Assembly: GCF_003026455.1 (NCBI RefSeq)
Contig: NZ_PYMB01000002.1
Span: forward strand, 282,856 to 346,855
Source: Photobacterium rosenbergii
Lineage (GTDB): Bacteria > Pseudomonadota > Gammaproteobacteria > Enterobacterales > Vibrionaceae
Reading direction: 5' to 3'
DNA length: 64,000 bases
Made by a program: the position numbers and the translations under genes. Below the pieces are notes generated by a model that was given only the letters and a program-made list of their open reading frames with translations, was not told the origin of the DNA and made no database searches. This document shows, piece by piece, positions 35,715 to 45,810 of the stretch (the first letter of the stretch is position 1; each line of letters starts with the position of its first letter).

Positions 35715-38555
35715 TTAGACCGCTGCTTCATCCACTAGGTAGAGAATAGACTGGTAAGGAATCCCACTGTGGTGGGACAAACCGATCTCACAAGTCCGGC
35801 TATTACTAAAACCTCGGGTGCAGTCTGCCGGGACTTGCTCTTTTAGTGGCGCGACAGCGGCTTCGTTCAACTCCGGTGTGGTAAAGCCTTTGTCACCCGC
35901 CCAGCCACAACACTGGATATGTTCAGGCAATATCACTTTATCGGCGCAAGCATTGGCCAGAGAAACCATGTCAGCTTCCAAGCCCATGCGGCGTGAACTG
36001 CAAGTCACGTGTAGCATCACTGTCTCCTGGATAGGGGAAAGAGACAGGTGAGGCAGCAAATAGCGCGACACAAAGCCAACAGGTTCAAGGACTTCTAAAG
36101 GCTGAGTAAAGTTTTCGATACTGCGTTTGGCACACGGACTGGTGTCCATTAACACTGGATATGTGCCTTCCTTACTCGCCTGCCAAAGCAATGACTCTAA
36201 TTCTTTCGCCTTCTGCACAGCAATATCCTTCATCCCCTTGCTATCATAGGGCATACCGCAGCATTGGTTGCTGAGCTTTTCAGGGGTGATCACTTCAAAG
36301 CCTGCTTTTTTCAGCAGTGAAAGCGTGACTTCAGTCAGTGGGCGGCTGTCTTGGGCAGAATTCTGCTGGCCCATTGTCCGGCTAGCACAGGAAGGCATGT
36401 ATACCACTTTCTTGTCTGGGCTTTCGGCTTGTGCCGAAGTGGTATGTAACTGATTAATCTTATGTGGGTTAGATTGCGGATATTCCGGCATCCAAACTGG
36501 AGTTGCACCTCCTGTCATTTTGCGCAGCCCATTAGTGATCGCCCCGACAGTTTTGTCTCCAACCAGTTTACGCGCAACCTGATTGCTCTTGAGGCCAACC
36601 TTGACCATGGTGGTCGTAGCAGCGAAATGATCCGCAGTCCAGCGTGCTATAGGGGTAAATCGTTGGTATTTTTCGACCCGGAGCTTCTTAACTAAATCGC
36701 CGGTATTAATGCCGACCGGGCAACGATCAGCACACAGGCCGGTTGCTGCACAGGTATCGACACCTTGATATTCAAACACTTCCTTGAGTTCATCTACCGG
36801 TGGACGCCGGCTGTTGCCTGCAAGGTATTCTCTCTCACGGTGCTGTAATTCACGGTAAAGGACAATGCGCTGACGAGGGGAGAGTGTGAGCGTCCTTGAC
36901 GGGCAAACCGGTTCACAAAAGCCGCACTCAATACAGCGGTCAACGATTTCATCTGCTGCAGGCATCGGCTTGAGGTTGGAAATATGTGCTTTCTCATCAT
37001 CATTGATGATCACCCCTGGGTTTAGCAAACCGTCAGGATCAAACAGGGCTTTGATTTGTTTCATCAGGCGATAGCCATCTTTGCCCCATTCAAGCTCGAC
37101 ATAAGGAGCCATATTACGGCCAGTACCGTGTTCGGCTTTTAGTGAGCCTTGATACTTGACGGCAACCAGTTCGGCAACGTCATCCATAAAGCTACCATAG
37201 CGGTTCACTTCTGACTCGGCTTCAAAACCTTGGGTAAAGACAAAGTGTAAGTTACCTTCGAGGGCATGGCCGAAGATGATCGCCTCGCGATAGTCATATT
37301 TATCAAATAACTGCTGAAGTTCACGTACACCCATTGCAAGGTGCTCGACGGGAAACGCCACATCTTCAATGATTACCGTTGTCCCCGTTTCGCGCACAGC
37401 ACCTACTGCGGGGAACATGCCTTTTCGAATAGCCCAAAGGCTAGCGATGGTATTGGCATCGGTAGTAAATGGCGTCGAGTGGGTAATAGTAAAGTCTGTC
37501 AGAGCCGCCATAACGTCTAAACATTGCTTTTCAAGTTGGTGGCTGCAACTGGCGCGGGTCTCAACCAGTAGAGCGGCTGATTCAAGATCCAGCGCTTGGA
37601 TATACTCAGGCATACCCGGTTTGTCCGCCACTGACCGCAATGCGCGGCCATCCATCATCTCGACGGCGGAGACGTTGGTTTTGGCTAGCACAGACACGGC
37701 TTGGCTAGCGGCTTCGATATCGTTGAATACCAATAGGGCAGAGGCTTTGTGTGGATGCTCGATCACTGTGTTGTAGGTGATGTCGGCGATAAAGCCCAAG
37801 GTGCCCTCTGAGCCAATCATCAAGTGTTCAATCACCTCGATGGGATCTTGGTAGTCAACCAAGGCATTTAGCGCATAACCGGTAGTATTTTTCAGCCGGT
37901 ATTTGTGGCGGATTTTATCAGCCAGTTCAGTATTTTGCTGGGTTTCCTCAACTAAACGCGTGAGACCTTCCAGCAAATCAGGGCGCTTGTTTTTAAAAGC
38001 CTCAACGCTCGCTTCATTGGCAGTATCGAGTACGGTACCGTCAGTGAAGACAATAGTCATGCTATCAACGGTTTTGTAGGAGTTTTGGGCTGTACCACAG
38101 CACATTCCGCTGGCGTTGTTGGCGGCAATACCGCCGATTTTACAGGTGTTGATAGAAGCGGGATCTGGTCCGATTTTACGTTGGAAAGGCGCGAGGTAGC
38201 GGTTAGCATCGGCCCCGATAACACCGGGCTGCAGGCGAATTTTTTCACCTTGTTCAAGAATGCTGTGGCCACGCCATTGGTCGGTTAGGGTAATAAGAAC
38301 AGAATCTGAAACGGCCTGTCCGGACAAACTTGTGCCTGCAGCACGGAATGTAAAAGGGATGTCCAGCTGGCGGCAGGATTGAATGGTGAAAATGACCTCA
38401 TCAAGGTTATTAAGGCGCAAAACTACCTGAGGGATAAGGCGGTAGAAACTGGCATCAGTACCATAGGCAAGCCGCTTGGCTTCTTCGGTGATGATCCGTG
38501 CTTTATCAATCTGGGTAGCGAGTAGGGCTTCTAGCTGTTGGTATTTATTTTCCAT
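35715..38555 (-). CDS. FAD/Fe-S D-lactate dehydrogenase (Dld-II type)
   Basis: A 946-residue fusion of FAD-linked oxidase and iron-sulfur parts. The N-terminal PCMH-type FAD domain (~35-215) has GTSLSGQAV and GGIAANNASGM; the FAD-oxidase C-terminal domain runs ~220-490. Cys clusters CIECGFCEPVCP and CAATGLCADRCPVG hold 4Fe-4S centres, and two CCG motifs (CCGMPYDSKG, CCGWAGDKG) form the heterodisulfide-reductase-like C-terminus. It should oxidise D-lactate (or a related 2-hydroxyacid) and pass electrons to quinone at the inner membrane. The adjacent lactate permease gene upstream on the same strand supports lactate; D-2-hydroxyglutarate is the main alternative. Confidence 0.88.
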   Translation of the reverse strand: MENKYQQLEALLATQIDKARIITEEAKRLAYGTDASFYRLIPQVVLRLNNLDEVIFTIQSCRQLDIPFTFRAAGTSLSGQAVSDSVLITLTDQWRGHSILEQGEKIRLQPGVIGADANRYLAPFQRKIGPDPASINTCKIGGIAANNASGMCCGTAQNSYKTVDSMTIVFTDGTVLDTANEASVEAFKNKRPDLLEGLTRLVEETQQNTELADKIRHKYRLKNTTGYALNALVDYQDPIEVIEHLMIGSEGTLGFIADITYNTVIEHPHKASALLVFNDIEAASQAVSVLAKTNVSAVEMMDGRALRSVADKPGMPEYIQALDLESAALLVETRASCSHQLEKQCLDVMAALTDFTITHSTPFTTDANTIASLWAIRKGMFPAVGAVRETGTTVIIEDVAFPVEHLAMGVRELQQLFDKYDYREAIIFGHALEGNLHFVFTQGFEAESEVNRYGSFMDDVAELVAVKYQGSLKAEHGTGRNMAPYVELEWGKDGYRLMKQIKALFDPDGLLNPGVIINDDEKAHISNLKPMPAADEIVDRCIECGFCEPVCPSRTLTLSPRQRIVLYRELQHREREYLAGNSRRPPVDELKEVFEYQGVDTCAATGLCADRCPVGINTGDLVKKLRVEKYQRFTPIARWTADHFAATTTMVKVGLKSNQVARKLVGDKTVGAITNGLRKMTGGATPVWMPEYPQSNPHKINQLHTTSAQAESPDKKVVYMPSCASRTMGQQNSAQDSRPLTEVTLSLLKKAGFEVITPEKLSNQCCGMPYDSKGMKDIAVQKAKELESLLWQASKEGTYPVLMDTSPCAKRSIENFTQPLEVLEPVGFVSRYLLPHLSLSPIQETVMLHVTCSSRRMGLEADMVSLANACADKVILPEHIQCCGWAGDKGFTTPELNEAAVAPLKEQVPADCTRGFSNSRTCEIGLSHHSGIPYQSILYLVDEAAV

Positions 38556-38690
38556 TGCTCATCCTGCATCAGTCGGTATTACTGAACTGTTGAATGCTGT
38601 TTCCATCTTACTGATCTCAATCATTATTGTTGGAATGTTTGGCTTGTATTGAGAATCAGGACTACAAAAATTTTATTTGACTATATTGGC

Positions 38691-38725
38691 TTGGTTCTTG
38701 GTTCTTGGTACTTGGTTCTTGTTTC
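38691..38725 (+). repeat. Five tandem copies of a 7-bp unit
   Basis: TTGGTTC is repeated five times in a row, two units carrying one change each, in the spacer between lldP and the dehydrogenase gene. It is non-coding. Copy-number slippage could change the spacing between the two genes. Confidence 0.8.
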
Positions 38726-38742
38726 TGGGTCATGGAGGATAA

Positions 38743-38762
38743 GGCCAGCTATATTGCTGGCC
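38743..38762. other. Intercistronic hairpin after lldP
   Basis: GGCCAGC and GCTGGCC form a perfect 7-bp stem with loop TATATT, 23 bp beyond the permease stop. No T run follows on the minus strand, so it looks like an RNA-stabilising or processing hairpin rather than a full terminator. Confidence 0.5.
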
Positions 38763-38784
38763 TGTAGTTCTGCTTTGAGTGTTA

Positions 38785-40473
38785 TTAACCCATCAGTACA
38801 TCCGTGGTGTGTAGGCCATAGATGATAAAGAGGCCAATGATGCCGCTCATCACCAAGTAGTAGAACGTAGGGATAACCGTTTTACGCAAAGTCGCACCTT
38901 CACGGCCAAGTAATCCGACAGTGGCAGAGGCAGCAACAACGTTGTGGATAGCAATCATGTTGCCCGCAGCTGCACCAACCGCTTGTAGGGCAACAATGGC
39001 GGCACTCGATACTGTCAGTGTCTGGGCGACTTCAAACTGGAACTGGCTGAACATCATATTGGACACCGTATTCGATCCTGCAATGAAAGCGCCCAGTGCA
39101 CCGATGGTTGCACTCAATGCCGGGAAGAAGTCACCGACGAGTTCAGAAGCAAAGTTAGCGGTGGTTACTGGCATACTGGCCAAGTCAGCGGCATTGACAC
39201 CTGAGTTAATGAAAATACGCACCATAGGGATGGTGAACACCAAAACGAAGCCTGCACCAATCAGGGTTTTGCTCGATTCCTTGAAGGCTTCACCGAGTGG
39301 GCTGAGTTTGCGTGCCTGCATTAGTACAGCAACTATTGCCACGAAGACTAAGATACCGCCCGGCAGGTATAGCGGTTGGATAGAAGCACTGATACCCGTT
39401 TCACCGAGGATATTCGAGAACGAAAGGCTGACACTGACTAGAAGGGCTTTAAAGTCGGCGCTGACGCGGCTTGCAACCAGTACCACAGCAAGTAGGACAT
39501 AAGGTGCCCAGGCTAGTGCAAGGTTCATTGGCTTGTCAGTGGCTTTTAGGTCGATTTTCAGTGAGCCCAACCATTCTGCCGGCCATTTGTCCTCACTTTC
39601 AAAGTCCCATTGCTTTTTCGGTACAAGGAAACCTTTCTTGGCTGCAGAGACCACAATAGCTAGACCCAACAAGCCACCAATTAGAGATGGGAACTCAGGA
39701 CCAAGCAACATGCCAGTCAGGGCGTAAGGTACCGTGAAGGCAACACCAGCAAATAGGGCGAATGGCAAGATATCCAAGCCTTCAGTCCAACTCTTGTTTT
39801 TGCCGAAGAAGCGGGTCAGCATCATTGCCATCAGAACCGGCATCAAGGTGCCGATAGTGGCGTGGATCAATGCCACGTTGGTGGTGATTTGCTGCAGGTA
39901 GATGTCCCAGTTCGAGCCTTGGCTGAGCAGCGTTTCACCAATGTTGTGAGTATCCAGTCCTTTATTAACACCGACAATAATCGGTGTGCCAACCGCACCA
40001 AATGAGACCGGCGTGGATTGGATCATCATGCCCATCAATACAGCGGCAAGTGCAGGGAAACCGATAGCAACCAAAAGAGGGGCTGCAATTGCTGCTGGGG
40101 TACCGAAACCAGAGGCACCTTCGATAAAGGAGCCAAAGCACCAAGCAATGATGATAGCTTGTATTCGGCGGTCACTGGATATGTCAGTAAACCCATTACG
40201 GATTGTGGTAATTGCGCCGGTATGTTTCAGCGTATTAAGCAGGAATATTGCCCCAAATACGATCCACAATACCGAAACGGTAATGGTCAGCCCCTGTAGC
40301 GATGAGGCCAAGACGCGGGTTACCGACATATCCCAACAGAACAGGGCAATAGCCACTGTCAGTAAGAATGCCACAGGCATCGCTCTTTTGGCTGGCCAGT
40401 TCAGTCCGACCAGCAGAATAGCGGCAACCACTATTGGTGAAAATGCAACGAGTGCAAGTAGGGTGTCGTTCAT
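38785..40473 (-). CDS. lldP: L-lactate permease
   Basis: A 562-residue inner-membrane lactate:proton symporter of the LctP family, with about twelve to fourteen helices. Family stretches include [22 protein letters not shown], the [15 protein letters not shown] segment, and [15 protein letters not shown] near the C-terminus. The start at 40473 ([11 protein letters not shown]) has AAGGA upstream; a longer frame to 40524 lacks support. It is transcribed toward the D-lactate dehydrogenase gene, and the LysR gene is divergent, a common layout for substrate-induced uptake and oxidation. Confidence 0.94.
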   Translation of the reverse strand: MNDTLLALVAFSPIVVAAILLVGLNWPAKRAMPVAFLLTVAIALFCWDMSVTRVLASSLQGLTITVSVLWIVFGAIFLLNTLKHTGAITTIRNGFTDISSDRRIQAIIIAWCFGSFIEGASGFGTPAAIAAPLLVAIGFPALAAVLMGMMIQSTPVSFGAVGTPIIVGVNKGLDTHNIGETLLSQGSNWDIYLQQITTNVALIHATIGTLMPVLMAMMLTRFFGKNKSWTEGLDILPFALFAGVAFTVPYALTGMLLGPEFPSLIGGLLGLAIVVSAAKKGFLVPKKQWDFESEDKWPAEWLGSLKIDLKATDKPMNLALAWAPYVLLAVVLVASRVSADFKALLVSVSLSFSNILGETGISASIQPLYLPGGILVFVAIVAVLMQARKLSPLGEAFKESSKTLIGAGFVLVFTIPMVRIFINSGVNAADLASMPVTTANFASELVGDFFPALSATIGALGAFIAGSNTVSNMMFSQFQFEVAQTLTVSSAAIVALQAVGAAAGNMIAIHNVVAASATVGLLGREGATLRKTVIPTFYYLVMSGIIGLFIIYGLHTTDVLMG

Positions 40474-40608
40474 GATTATCAGTCCTTCGGATTGCTGTTT
40501 TGTAATGCATAACCTATGCATCAATGAACATATTTTGTTGTTTTTGTAGTTGGTTTTGTTAATCGAGTGTGACGATATCGCTTTATTTTTATTTGGTATA
40601 GGGAAATA

Positions 40609-41544
40609 ATGAAAAATATTTCTTCCAAAAATGGACTAATAATGGCGAAAGCAGATGACTTGATCTTGTTTGCTCAGGTAGTGGAACATGGCTCTTTCAG
40701 TAAAGTTGCGGAGTTGAATTCCCTTACAAACTCAGTGGTTAGTAAAAGAATAGCCCGTTTGGAAGATGATTTGGGGGTACAACTGCTATATCGAACCACC
40801 CGTAAACTCACGGTCAGTGAAGCCGGCAAAGTGTTATATTTGGGTTCCAAAAATGTGAAGCAGGCCGCTATGGAAGCTGTAGATGCCGTGAGTGGTTTTG
40901 GCGAAAAAGTCAGCGGCCATGTCAAAATGTCTGTACCTACCATATCAGGTGACCTGCTATTGGCTGATGCGGTGGCTGAATTTTGTACCGAGCATCCCGG
41001 TTTTACAGTCGATATGTCACTGGATAACCGCTTTGTGGATCTGATTGAAGATGGCTATGACTTGGTGATCCGCACCGGTTATCTGGAAGACTCCAGTTTG
41101 ATAGCCCGGCATATACTCGATTCGCAGTGGGTGATTTGTGCGGCGCCCAATTACGTTAGCCGAAACGGTCGGCCTGAAAGGCCACAAGACTTGGTCGACC
41201 ATAATTGCCTGCAATATGCCTACCAGACCACAGGTGCCTCGGAATGGCAGTTTATCGGCGAGCAGGGCAATTATATTCTTAGGGTTAGCGGTAACTTCTC
41301 TACCGATAATGCCGCCGCATTGAGAAAAGCGGCACTGGGTGGTTACGGTATCGCCTATGTACCTCGCTGCTTGGTATACCACGATATCATGGAAGGGAAG
41401 TTGGTTGATTTATTTCCTGATCAAGTTGGCAAGAAGTTGGGGATCTATGCGGTGTATCCTTACACCCGGCAACCATCTCAAAAGATAAAGTTACTCATAG
41501 AGCACATTCGTGCCCGCTATCTGGCGATTCAGCATTTCTTTTAA
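40609..41544 (+). CDS. LysR-family transcriptional regulator
   Basis: A 311-residue LTTR: winged helix-turn-helix (~12-75, [23 protein letters not shown]) and a substrate-binding domain (~100-305) of the CrgA/AaeR-like group ([38 protein letters not shown]). AGGGA precedes the ATG at 40609; ATG at 40642 ([10 protein letters not shown]) is a second possible start with a poorer site. It is divergent from lldP, 135 bp apart, so it probably regulates lactate use, though the co-inducer is not shown. Confidence 0.9.
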   Translation: MKNISSKNGLIMAKADDLILFAQVVEHGSFSKVAELNSLTNSVVSKRIARLEDDLGVQLLYRTTRKLTVSEAGKVLYLGSKNVKQAAMEAVDAVSGFGEKVSGHVKMSVPTISGDLLLADAVAEFCTEHPGFTVDMSLDNRFVDLIEDGYDLVIRTGYLEDSSLIARHILDSQWVICAAPNYVSRNGRPERPQDLVDHNCLQYAYQTTGASEWQFIGEQGNYILRVSGNFSTDNAAALRKAALGGYGIAYVPRCLVYHDIMEGKLVDLFPDQVGKKLGIYAVYPYTRQPSQKIKLLIEHIRARYLAIQHFF

Positions 41545-41549
41545 GAGAA

Positions 41550-41906
41550 TCAGTTAAACAAGATGTTGGTATAGTCTTCCAACTGTTCGTCGGAAAATCG
41601 GTCAACGAAACATGCACGTTGCTCTGAGTCGCAATAGACCTTGTTGCTGAATGAGTAACGTGTAGTGTCAAAGTTCTTGCTACCCACCTTGTTGATTAAC
41701 TCCATCATTTTGTCTTGGGCTTCTTGGCCCAGAAACTCTTTGGTGAATCCCATAGAAATGCCATAACTGTCGACACAAAAACCTGCTTGCCTATCACATA
41801 TCACTCCTTTGTCAGGTGAAAAGAGGGGTTCATGTATCGTGTGGTTTTCGCTTAGTGCTGAATGGCTAGCGACTAAAAAGCTCAGCGGAAGTAGTAGCGA
41901 TTTCAT
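41550..41906 (-). CDS. Secreted YcgJ/Fels-1-like small protein
   Basis: A 118-residue protein with a cleavable signal peptide (~1-19, HSALS|EN). The mature part has four Cys in a spaced pattern (GVICDRQAGFCVDSYGIS, then VYCDSEQRACFVDRF) that would form two disulfides, and the FLGQEA segment. This matches the layout of E. coli YcgJ and Fels-1 prophage-like proteins, whose function is unknown. It converges on the LysR gene with only 5 bp between the stops. No other phage genes are near. Confidence 0.7.
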   Translation of the reverse strand: MKSLLLPLSFLVASHSALSENHTIHEPLFSPDKGVICDRQAGFCVDSYGISMGFTKEFLGQEAQDKMMELINKVGSKNFDTTRYSFSNKVYCDSEQRACFVDRFSDEQLEDYTNILFN

Positions 41907-42103
41907 AACGCAAACCTGCCTTGATGGGTTTCAACTAGTATTGATCAGATGCGGATCTTTCCCAAGTCAGATGGGCTATTTCGCACCAAGCAATACAAAG
42001 CCATACAGGCAGTCACAATAAATTTGCGTAGGTTGGCAGAATGAAGGCATTGAACACAATACTATACTGTCATCAGTTGTAACTATCTGAACTAGGGGCT
42101 TTT

Positions 42104-42490
42104 ATGAACTGGTATATCCATGTATTGAAAAATTACGCAGTCTTTAAGGGGCGGGCGCAAAGGCAAGAGTACTGGTACTTCTTTTTATTCAACATCATTA
42201 TCAGTGTTGCTTTGTCGATGCTGGACTCTGCATTGGGAAACCCTGGAGCTGGTGAAGGCGCTGGAGCTATTGGTACTGTCTATTCGTTAGCAATCCTTAT
42301 TCCAAGCATTGCTGTTGGTGTTCGTCGCTTGCATGATATCGGCAAAACCGGATGGTGGATGCTGATCGGTTTGATCCCCTTGGTTGGGGTGTTAGTGTTG
42401 TTATATTTCTTCGTACAGGACAGCCAACCTGCAGCCAATGAGTACGGGCCGAACCCGAAGGATCCTTCTTCAATTCACCTTACAATGTAA
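42104..42490 (+). CDS. DUF805-family inner-membrane protein
   Basis: A 128-residue protein like E. coli YhaH/YhaI. The hallmark GRAQRQEYWYFFLFN near residue 18 precedes three or four membrane helices, and VRRLHDIGKTGWW is the second signature. It ends in a short polar tail (ANEYGPNPKD). Function is unknown in the family; links to envelope stress are often proposed. It is monocistronic. Confidence 0.9.
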   Translation: MNWYIHVLKNYAVFKGRAQRQEYWYFFLFNIIISVALSMLDSALGNPGAGEGAGAIGTVYSLAILIPSIAVGVRRLHDIGKTGWWMLIGLIPLVGVLVLLYFFVQDSQPAANEYGPNPKDPSSIHLTM

Positions 42491-42794
42491 TTGAGCGCGG
42501 TGGCCTCAACGCTTGTGAGGCTGCCGCTAACTTAGTGTCTGTATTATTTTTGAGAATTGATAAAGATTTCTCACTGCTAAAACACATCTTATTTTCGGCT
42601 AATTCTCTTATTTTTAAGGGATAAGTGCTTATCTGGCCATAATGCCACCCTCCGAGATAATCTTCTGCTTCATCTACACTAAAAGCCAGTGTCTAGTGAT
42701 TTGGTCTAAATATTGCCTATTATCTAGACGTAATCATATAGATTGTTCAGATGGCTAATTAATCAAGAAGTACCACAGAATTACGTGGAGTTGC
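42491..42794. other. Intergenic region before the Asp-rich protein gene
   Basis: A 304-bp AT-rich gap. Near its start, GCCTCA (42503-42508) pairs with TGAGGC (42516-42521) with partly paired GC-rich flanks, a hairpin after the DUF805 gene without a T run. The rest should contain the promoter of the following gene, but no convincing -35/-10 pair or other gene was found. Confidence 0.5.
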
Positions 42795-42797
42795 ATG

Positions 42798-43895
42798 ATG
42801 AAAATGAACAAAATCGCGCTCTCAATTTTGGCGGTTTGTGTTGGGTTCTCTGCGGGGAGCCTGGCCTCAGGAAAATATGACGACGATTATGATGATGACG
42901 ATGATAAGTATTATTCGTCATATTCAGATTCTAAGTACGATGACAGTGATGACTCTTCGTCATATTCGGATTCGAAGTATGATGATAGCGATGACTCTTC
43001 ATCATACTCAAATAAAGGGGATGATGACTCATACTCAGGCAGTTATAGCCACTCTTATTCTTCTACTTATCAGTCCAGCGGCGGCAAAGATTACTCTGGT
43101 GATGGTCATTCTGGAGGGGATGGTTATTCAAGCGGTGATGACTCCGATGGCTACAAAGACGATGATGATGGCGATAAGAAACGCTTAGCGCTGAATCTTG
43201 TCGGTACCGGTGAGATGTATCCAGATACTGTTCCTCCGTTGGAGAAATATGGGCCGCCTTTAGATGCGATTTGTTTTGATGTGGAGTTGAAGAATATCCA
43301 TGATGGCGCACATTTAGGCTGGGCAACAGATTGTCTATCTGAAATCGAGGGGGAGCCAGAAAACGGACTTCAACTAATCGGCACGACCTTCTTTTATCTA
43401 CCCGATGGGCTACTAATTACTAGGGGCCACACTACGGTGCAGCCTGTTCTTAAACCGACAGTTACAGCTGATGGCCAGTATATTTCTCATATTACCGGTG
43501 CTTCCAGTGATGAAAACGCGGTTGTTAAAGGTTACGGTGAATATCAATGGCATAAAGGGACTGTACGCCTCTCAGGTATGGTTGACTTAACTGAGTTCGA
43601 TGGCGATGTAGGCGATCCGATGTTTTTTGACTGTTTGTTTGTGATCGATCTTCACGAGTACAAGCCTGAGTTAAAGACTTGGTATGACTGGTACCGTTAC
43701 CGTTACTACCGTGATAGTTACTACGAGGAATACCATAGTGACAGCTATTACGGTAAACATGACGATAGCAATGATGGCAGTGACTATGATGATTCAGATG
43801 ATAGCCATGACTCTTATGACGACAAAGATAAGAGCAATAATGGTAAAGGCTATTACAAGCGCAATAATAATGGCAAAGGAAACAATTATTATTAA
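42798..43895 (+). CDS. Exported Asp/Ser/Tyr-rich low-complexity protein
   Basis: A 365-residue protein with a signal peptide (~1-24, GSLAS). Mature order: an acidic repeat region (~25-130) of Asp, Ser, Tyr and Gly, including tandem copies of SSYSDSKYDDSDD; a folded core (~134-300) with two Cys (AICFDV, ATDCLSE) and beta-rich sequence; and a second acidic tail (~300-345) ending in an Asn/Lys-rich end. GGAG is seven bases before the ATG at 42798; another ATG is 3 bp earlier. Very acidic flanks suggest calcium or other cation binding, or phase-separating matrix behaviour. I recognise no family. Confidence 0.75.
   Translation: MKMNKIALSILAVCVGFSAGSLASGKYDDDYDDDDDKYYSSYSDSKYDDSDDSSSYSDSKYDDSDDSSSYSNKGDDDSYSGSYSHSYSSTYQSSGGKDYSGDGHSGGDGYSSGDDSDGYKDDDDGDKKRLALNLVGTGEMYPDTVPPLEKYGPPLDAICFDVELKNIHDGAHLGWATDCLSEIEGEPENGLQLIGTTFFYLPDGLLITRGHTTVQPVLKPTVTADGQYISHITGASSDENAVVKGYGEYQWHKGTVRLSGMVDLTEFDGDVGDPMFFDCLFVIDLHEYKPELKTWYDWYRYRYYRDSYYEEYHSDSYYGKHDDSNDGSDYDDSDDSHDSYDDKDKSNNGKGYYKRNNNGKGNNYY
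42915..43016 (+). repeat. 42-bp coding tandem repeat
   Basis: Units begin at 42915, 42957 and 42999, the third partial. They encode the 14-residue acidic unit SSYSDSKYDDSDDS. They keep frame, so gain or loss of a unit would change protein length without disrupting it. Confidence 0.85.
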
Positions 43896-43932
43896 GCGGT
43901 TATTGTGATTTAATATATAGCTTTAGAAAAAC

Positions 43933-43960
43933 AAAGCCTGAGAAAATTTTCTCAGGCTTT
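43933..43960. terminator. Bidirectional terminator
   Basis: A perfect palindrome with arms AAAGCCTGAGA and TCTCAGGCTTT around AAATTT lies between convergent genes, with A-rich and T-rich flanks. Confidence 0.88.
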
Positions 43961-43979
43961 TGAGGTTTAAGGTTAGTAG

Positions 43980-45632
43980 TTACTTATGTGCAAATGAGTA
44001 AGTACGATAACCACCGATAAGGTTTCGAGCCTTGAAGCCATTGTTCACCAACTGGCGGTAAGCGACGTTGCCACGAAGCCCCACGGCACAATAGATAACA
44101 ATTTCTTTGTTATTCGGTAGTTCACCCATTCGCTGGCGTAACTGATCCACAGGAATATTGATAGCACCTTCCAAATAACCGTTACTCTTTAGTTCGCCAG
44201 GGTTGCGGACATCGAGAAGTAGTTGATCTTCAGCTAGGTTATCAATTTCATCATAATGGATAGGTGTCGCATCACCCTTGATGATGTTGTTGGCTACGAA
44301 GGCGGCTTGGTTAATGACATCTTTGGCACTGCCGTAAGGTGGTGCATAGGTCAACTCAAGGTGTTGTAGTTGTTCGACGGTCATACCTGCTCGCTGGGCA
44401 ACAGCCAGTACATCAATACGTTTATCGACGCCATCTTTACCTACAGCTTGCGCGCCTAAAATCTTGCCCGATTTTGGTTCAAACAACAGCTTCAAAGAAA
44501 CCGTTTCGGCACCTGGGTAGTAGCTAGCATGGCTTGCAGTGTGAACATAGACTTTCTCGTAGGTAGCACCGTCAGCCTGGAGCTGCTTTTCATTTTTACC
44601 AGTAGAAGCAACGGCAAGGTCAAACACCTTACAAATCGCCGTTCCTTGTGTGCCTTGGTAGCTTTCGTTTCGGCCCAACATATTGTCAGCAGCCATGCGG
44701 CCTTGACGGTTGGCAGGCCCCGCTAGCGGTACCAGGGTTTGCTTACCGGTAACAAAATCCTGATCTTCAATGGCATCACCAACGGCAAAGATACTTGGAT
44801 CGCTGGTTTGCATTTGTGGCGTCACCCAAATGCCACCTAGCTCACCAATTTTCAGCCCTGCATCTTTGGCTAACTGCGTTTCAGGACGGACACCGATCGC
44901 CATAATCAAAATGCCTGTTTCGATGGTGTCGCCATTGTTGAGAGTCAACGTTAGGTTGCTCTGCTCTTCACTGTAGTTAACAGACTCCAGCGCAACACCC
45001 AAGCGTAGATCAATGCCTTTATCGCGGATCTCTTGGTGAACAAAGCCTGCCATTTCGCGATCCACAGGCGTCATCACTTGATCGGCCATCTCAACTAAGG
45101 TCGTATCGATGCCCAGTTGATGGAAAGCTTCCATCATTTCAAGGCCGATAAAGCCGCCGCCAACTACAGTTGCATGGCTTGGCTTATTGCCATTAAGTGT
45201 GGCAATGATCTTATCCATATCAGGGATATTGCGCAGCGAATGGGTCAGCGGGTTATTGATACCAGAAATCGGTGGTATGACAGGCGCAGCGCCAGGGCTG
45301 AGTAGCAAGAAGTCGTAACTCTCGATATATTCAGATCCATCGAGGACATTCTTCACTGTTACGGTTTTGGCTTCACGGTCAATGGCGATGACTTCATTCA
45401 TGACCCTGACATCGACATTGAAGCGGGCAAGGAAGCTCTCCGGTGTCTGAAGAAGCAGTTTGCTGCGGTCTGTTATATCGCCCCCGATATGGTATGGCAG
45501 ACCACAGTTGGCGAAAGAAACGAACTCCCCGCGTTCAAACATGATGATCTCAGCATCTTCACTTAATCGGCGTGCACGTGCAGCAGCTGATGCACCACCA
45601 GCAACACCGCCCACAATCAAAATCTTGGTCAT
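43980..45632 (-). CDS. CoA-disulfide reductase / NADH-dependent persulfide reductase with rhodanese domain
   Basis: A 550-residue flavoprotein. The N-terminal FAD motif is GGVAGGASAAARARR, and the redox-active single Cys sits in SFANCGLPYHIGG (Cys about 43), typical of the CoADR/Npsr group. An NAD-binding motif (VVGGGFIGLEMMEAF) and a dimerisation domain follow, and the C-terminal rhodanese domain (~455-550) has active Cys in YCAVGLRGNVA. Such fusions reduce CoA-persulfides and polysulfides in sulfur handling. GGAG lies upstream of the ATG at 45632; the frame extends further but without a good start. It is divergent from the YeeE/YedE pair. Confidence 0.9.
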   Translation of the reverse strand: MTKILIVGGVAGGASAAARARRLSEDAEIIMFERGEFVSFANCGLPYHIGGDITDRSKLLLQTPESFLARFNVDVRVMNEVIAIDREAKTVTVKNVLDGSEYIESYDFLLLSPGAAPVIPPISGINNPLTHSLRNIPDMDKIIATLNGNKPSHATVVGGGFIGLEMMEAFHQLGIDTTLVEMADQVMTPVDREMAGFVHQEIRDKGIDLRLGVALESVNYSEEQSNLTLTLNNGDTIETGILIMAIGVRPETQLAKDAGLKIGELGGIWVTPQMQTSDPSIFAVGDAIEDQDFVTGKQTLVPLAGPANRQGRMAADNMLGRNESYQGTQGTAICKVFDLAVASTGKNEKQLQADGATYEKVYVHTASHASYYPGAETVSLKLLFEPKSGKILGAQAVGKDGVDKRIDVLAVAQRAGMTVEQLQHLELTYAPPYGSAKDVINQAAFVANNIIKGDATPIHYDEIDNLAEDQLLLDVRNPGELKSNGYLEGAINIPVDQLRQRMGELPNNKEIVIYCAVGLRGNVAYRQLVNNGFKARNLIGGYRTYSFAHK

Positions 45633-45705
45633 TGCATTCTCCGTCTGCCCTAAAAATAGGGAACTACAGTATCTCGATTCATGATGGTAGCCAATATAAA
45701 ACATT

Positions 45706-45725
45706 AAATTAGAAATTGCTAATTT
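45706..45725. promoter_or_regulatory. AT-rich palindromic operator candidate in the sulfur divergent region
   Basis: AAATTAG and CTAATTT are separated by six bases, with related half-sites (TCTAATTTAG, TCTCTAATTAA) within the next 60 bp. The location between divergent sulfur genes fits a shared site for an ArsR-type persulfide or sulfide sensor such as BigR/SqrR; no such regulator is encoded in the window. Confidence 0.45.
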
Positions 45726-45744
45726 ATTTAATTCTAATTTAGTG

Positions 45745-45772
45745 TTGACTGAATTCTATACTTTAGTATTCT
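45745..45772 (+). promoter_or_regulatory. Candidate sigma-70 promoter of the YeeE/YedE pair
   Basis: TTGACT and TATTCT are 16 bases apart on the plus strand, with the start expected near 45779 and GGAG plus ATG shortly after. Confidence 0.5.
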
Positions 45773-45810
45773 CTAATTAATAGAATGACTGAGTGAGTTT
45801 GGAGAAGATG

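Noticed and set aside
42915..43016. Regular short repeats resembling a CRISPR array
   Set aside because: They are contiguous, without spacers, in frame inside a coding sequence, and no cas gene is present.
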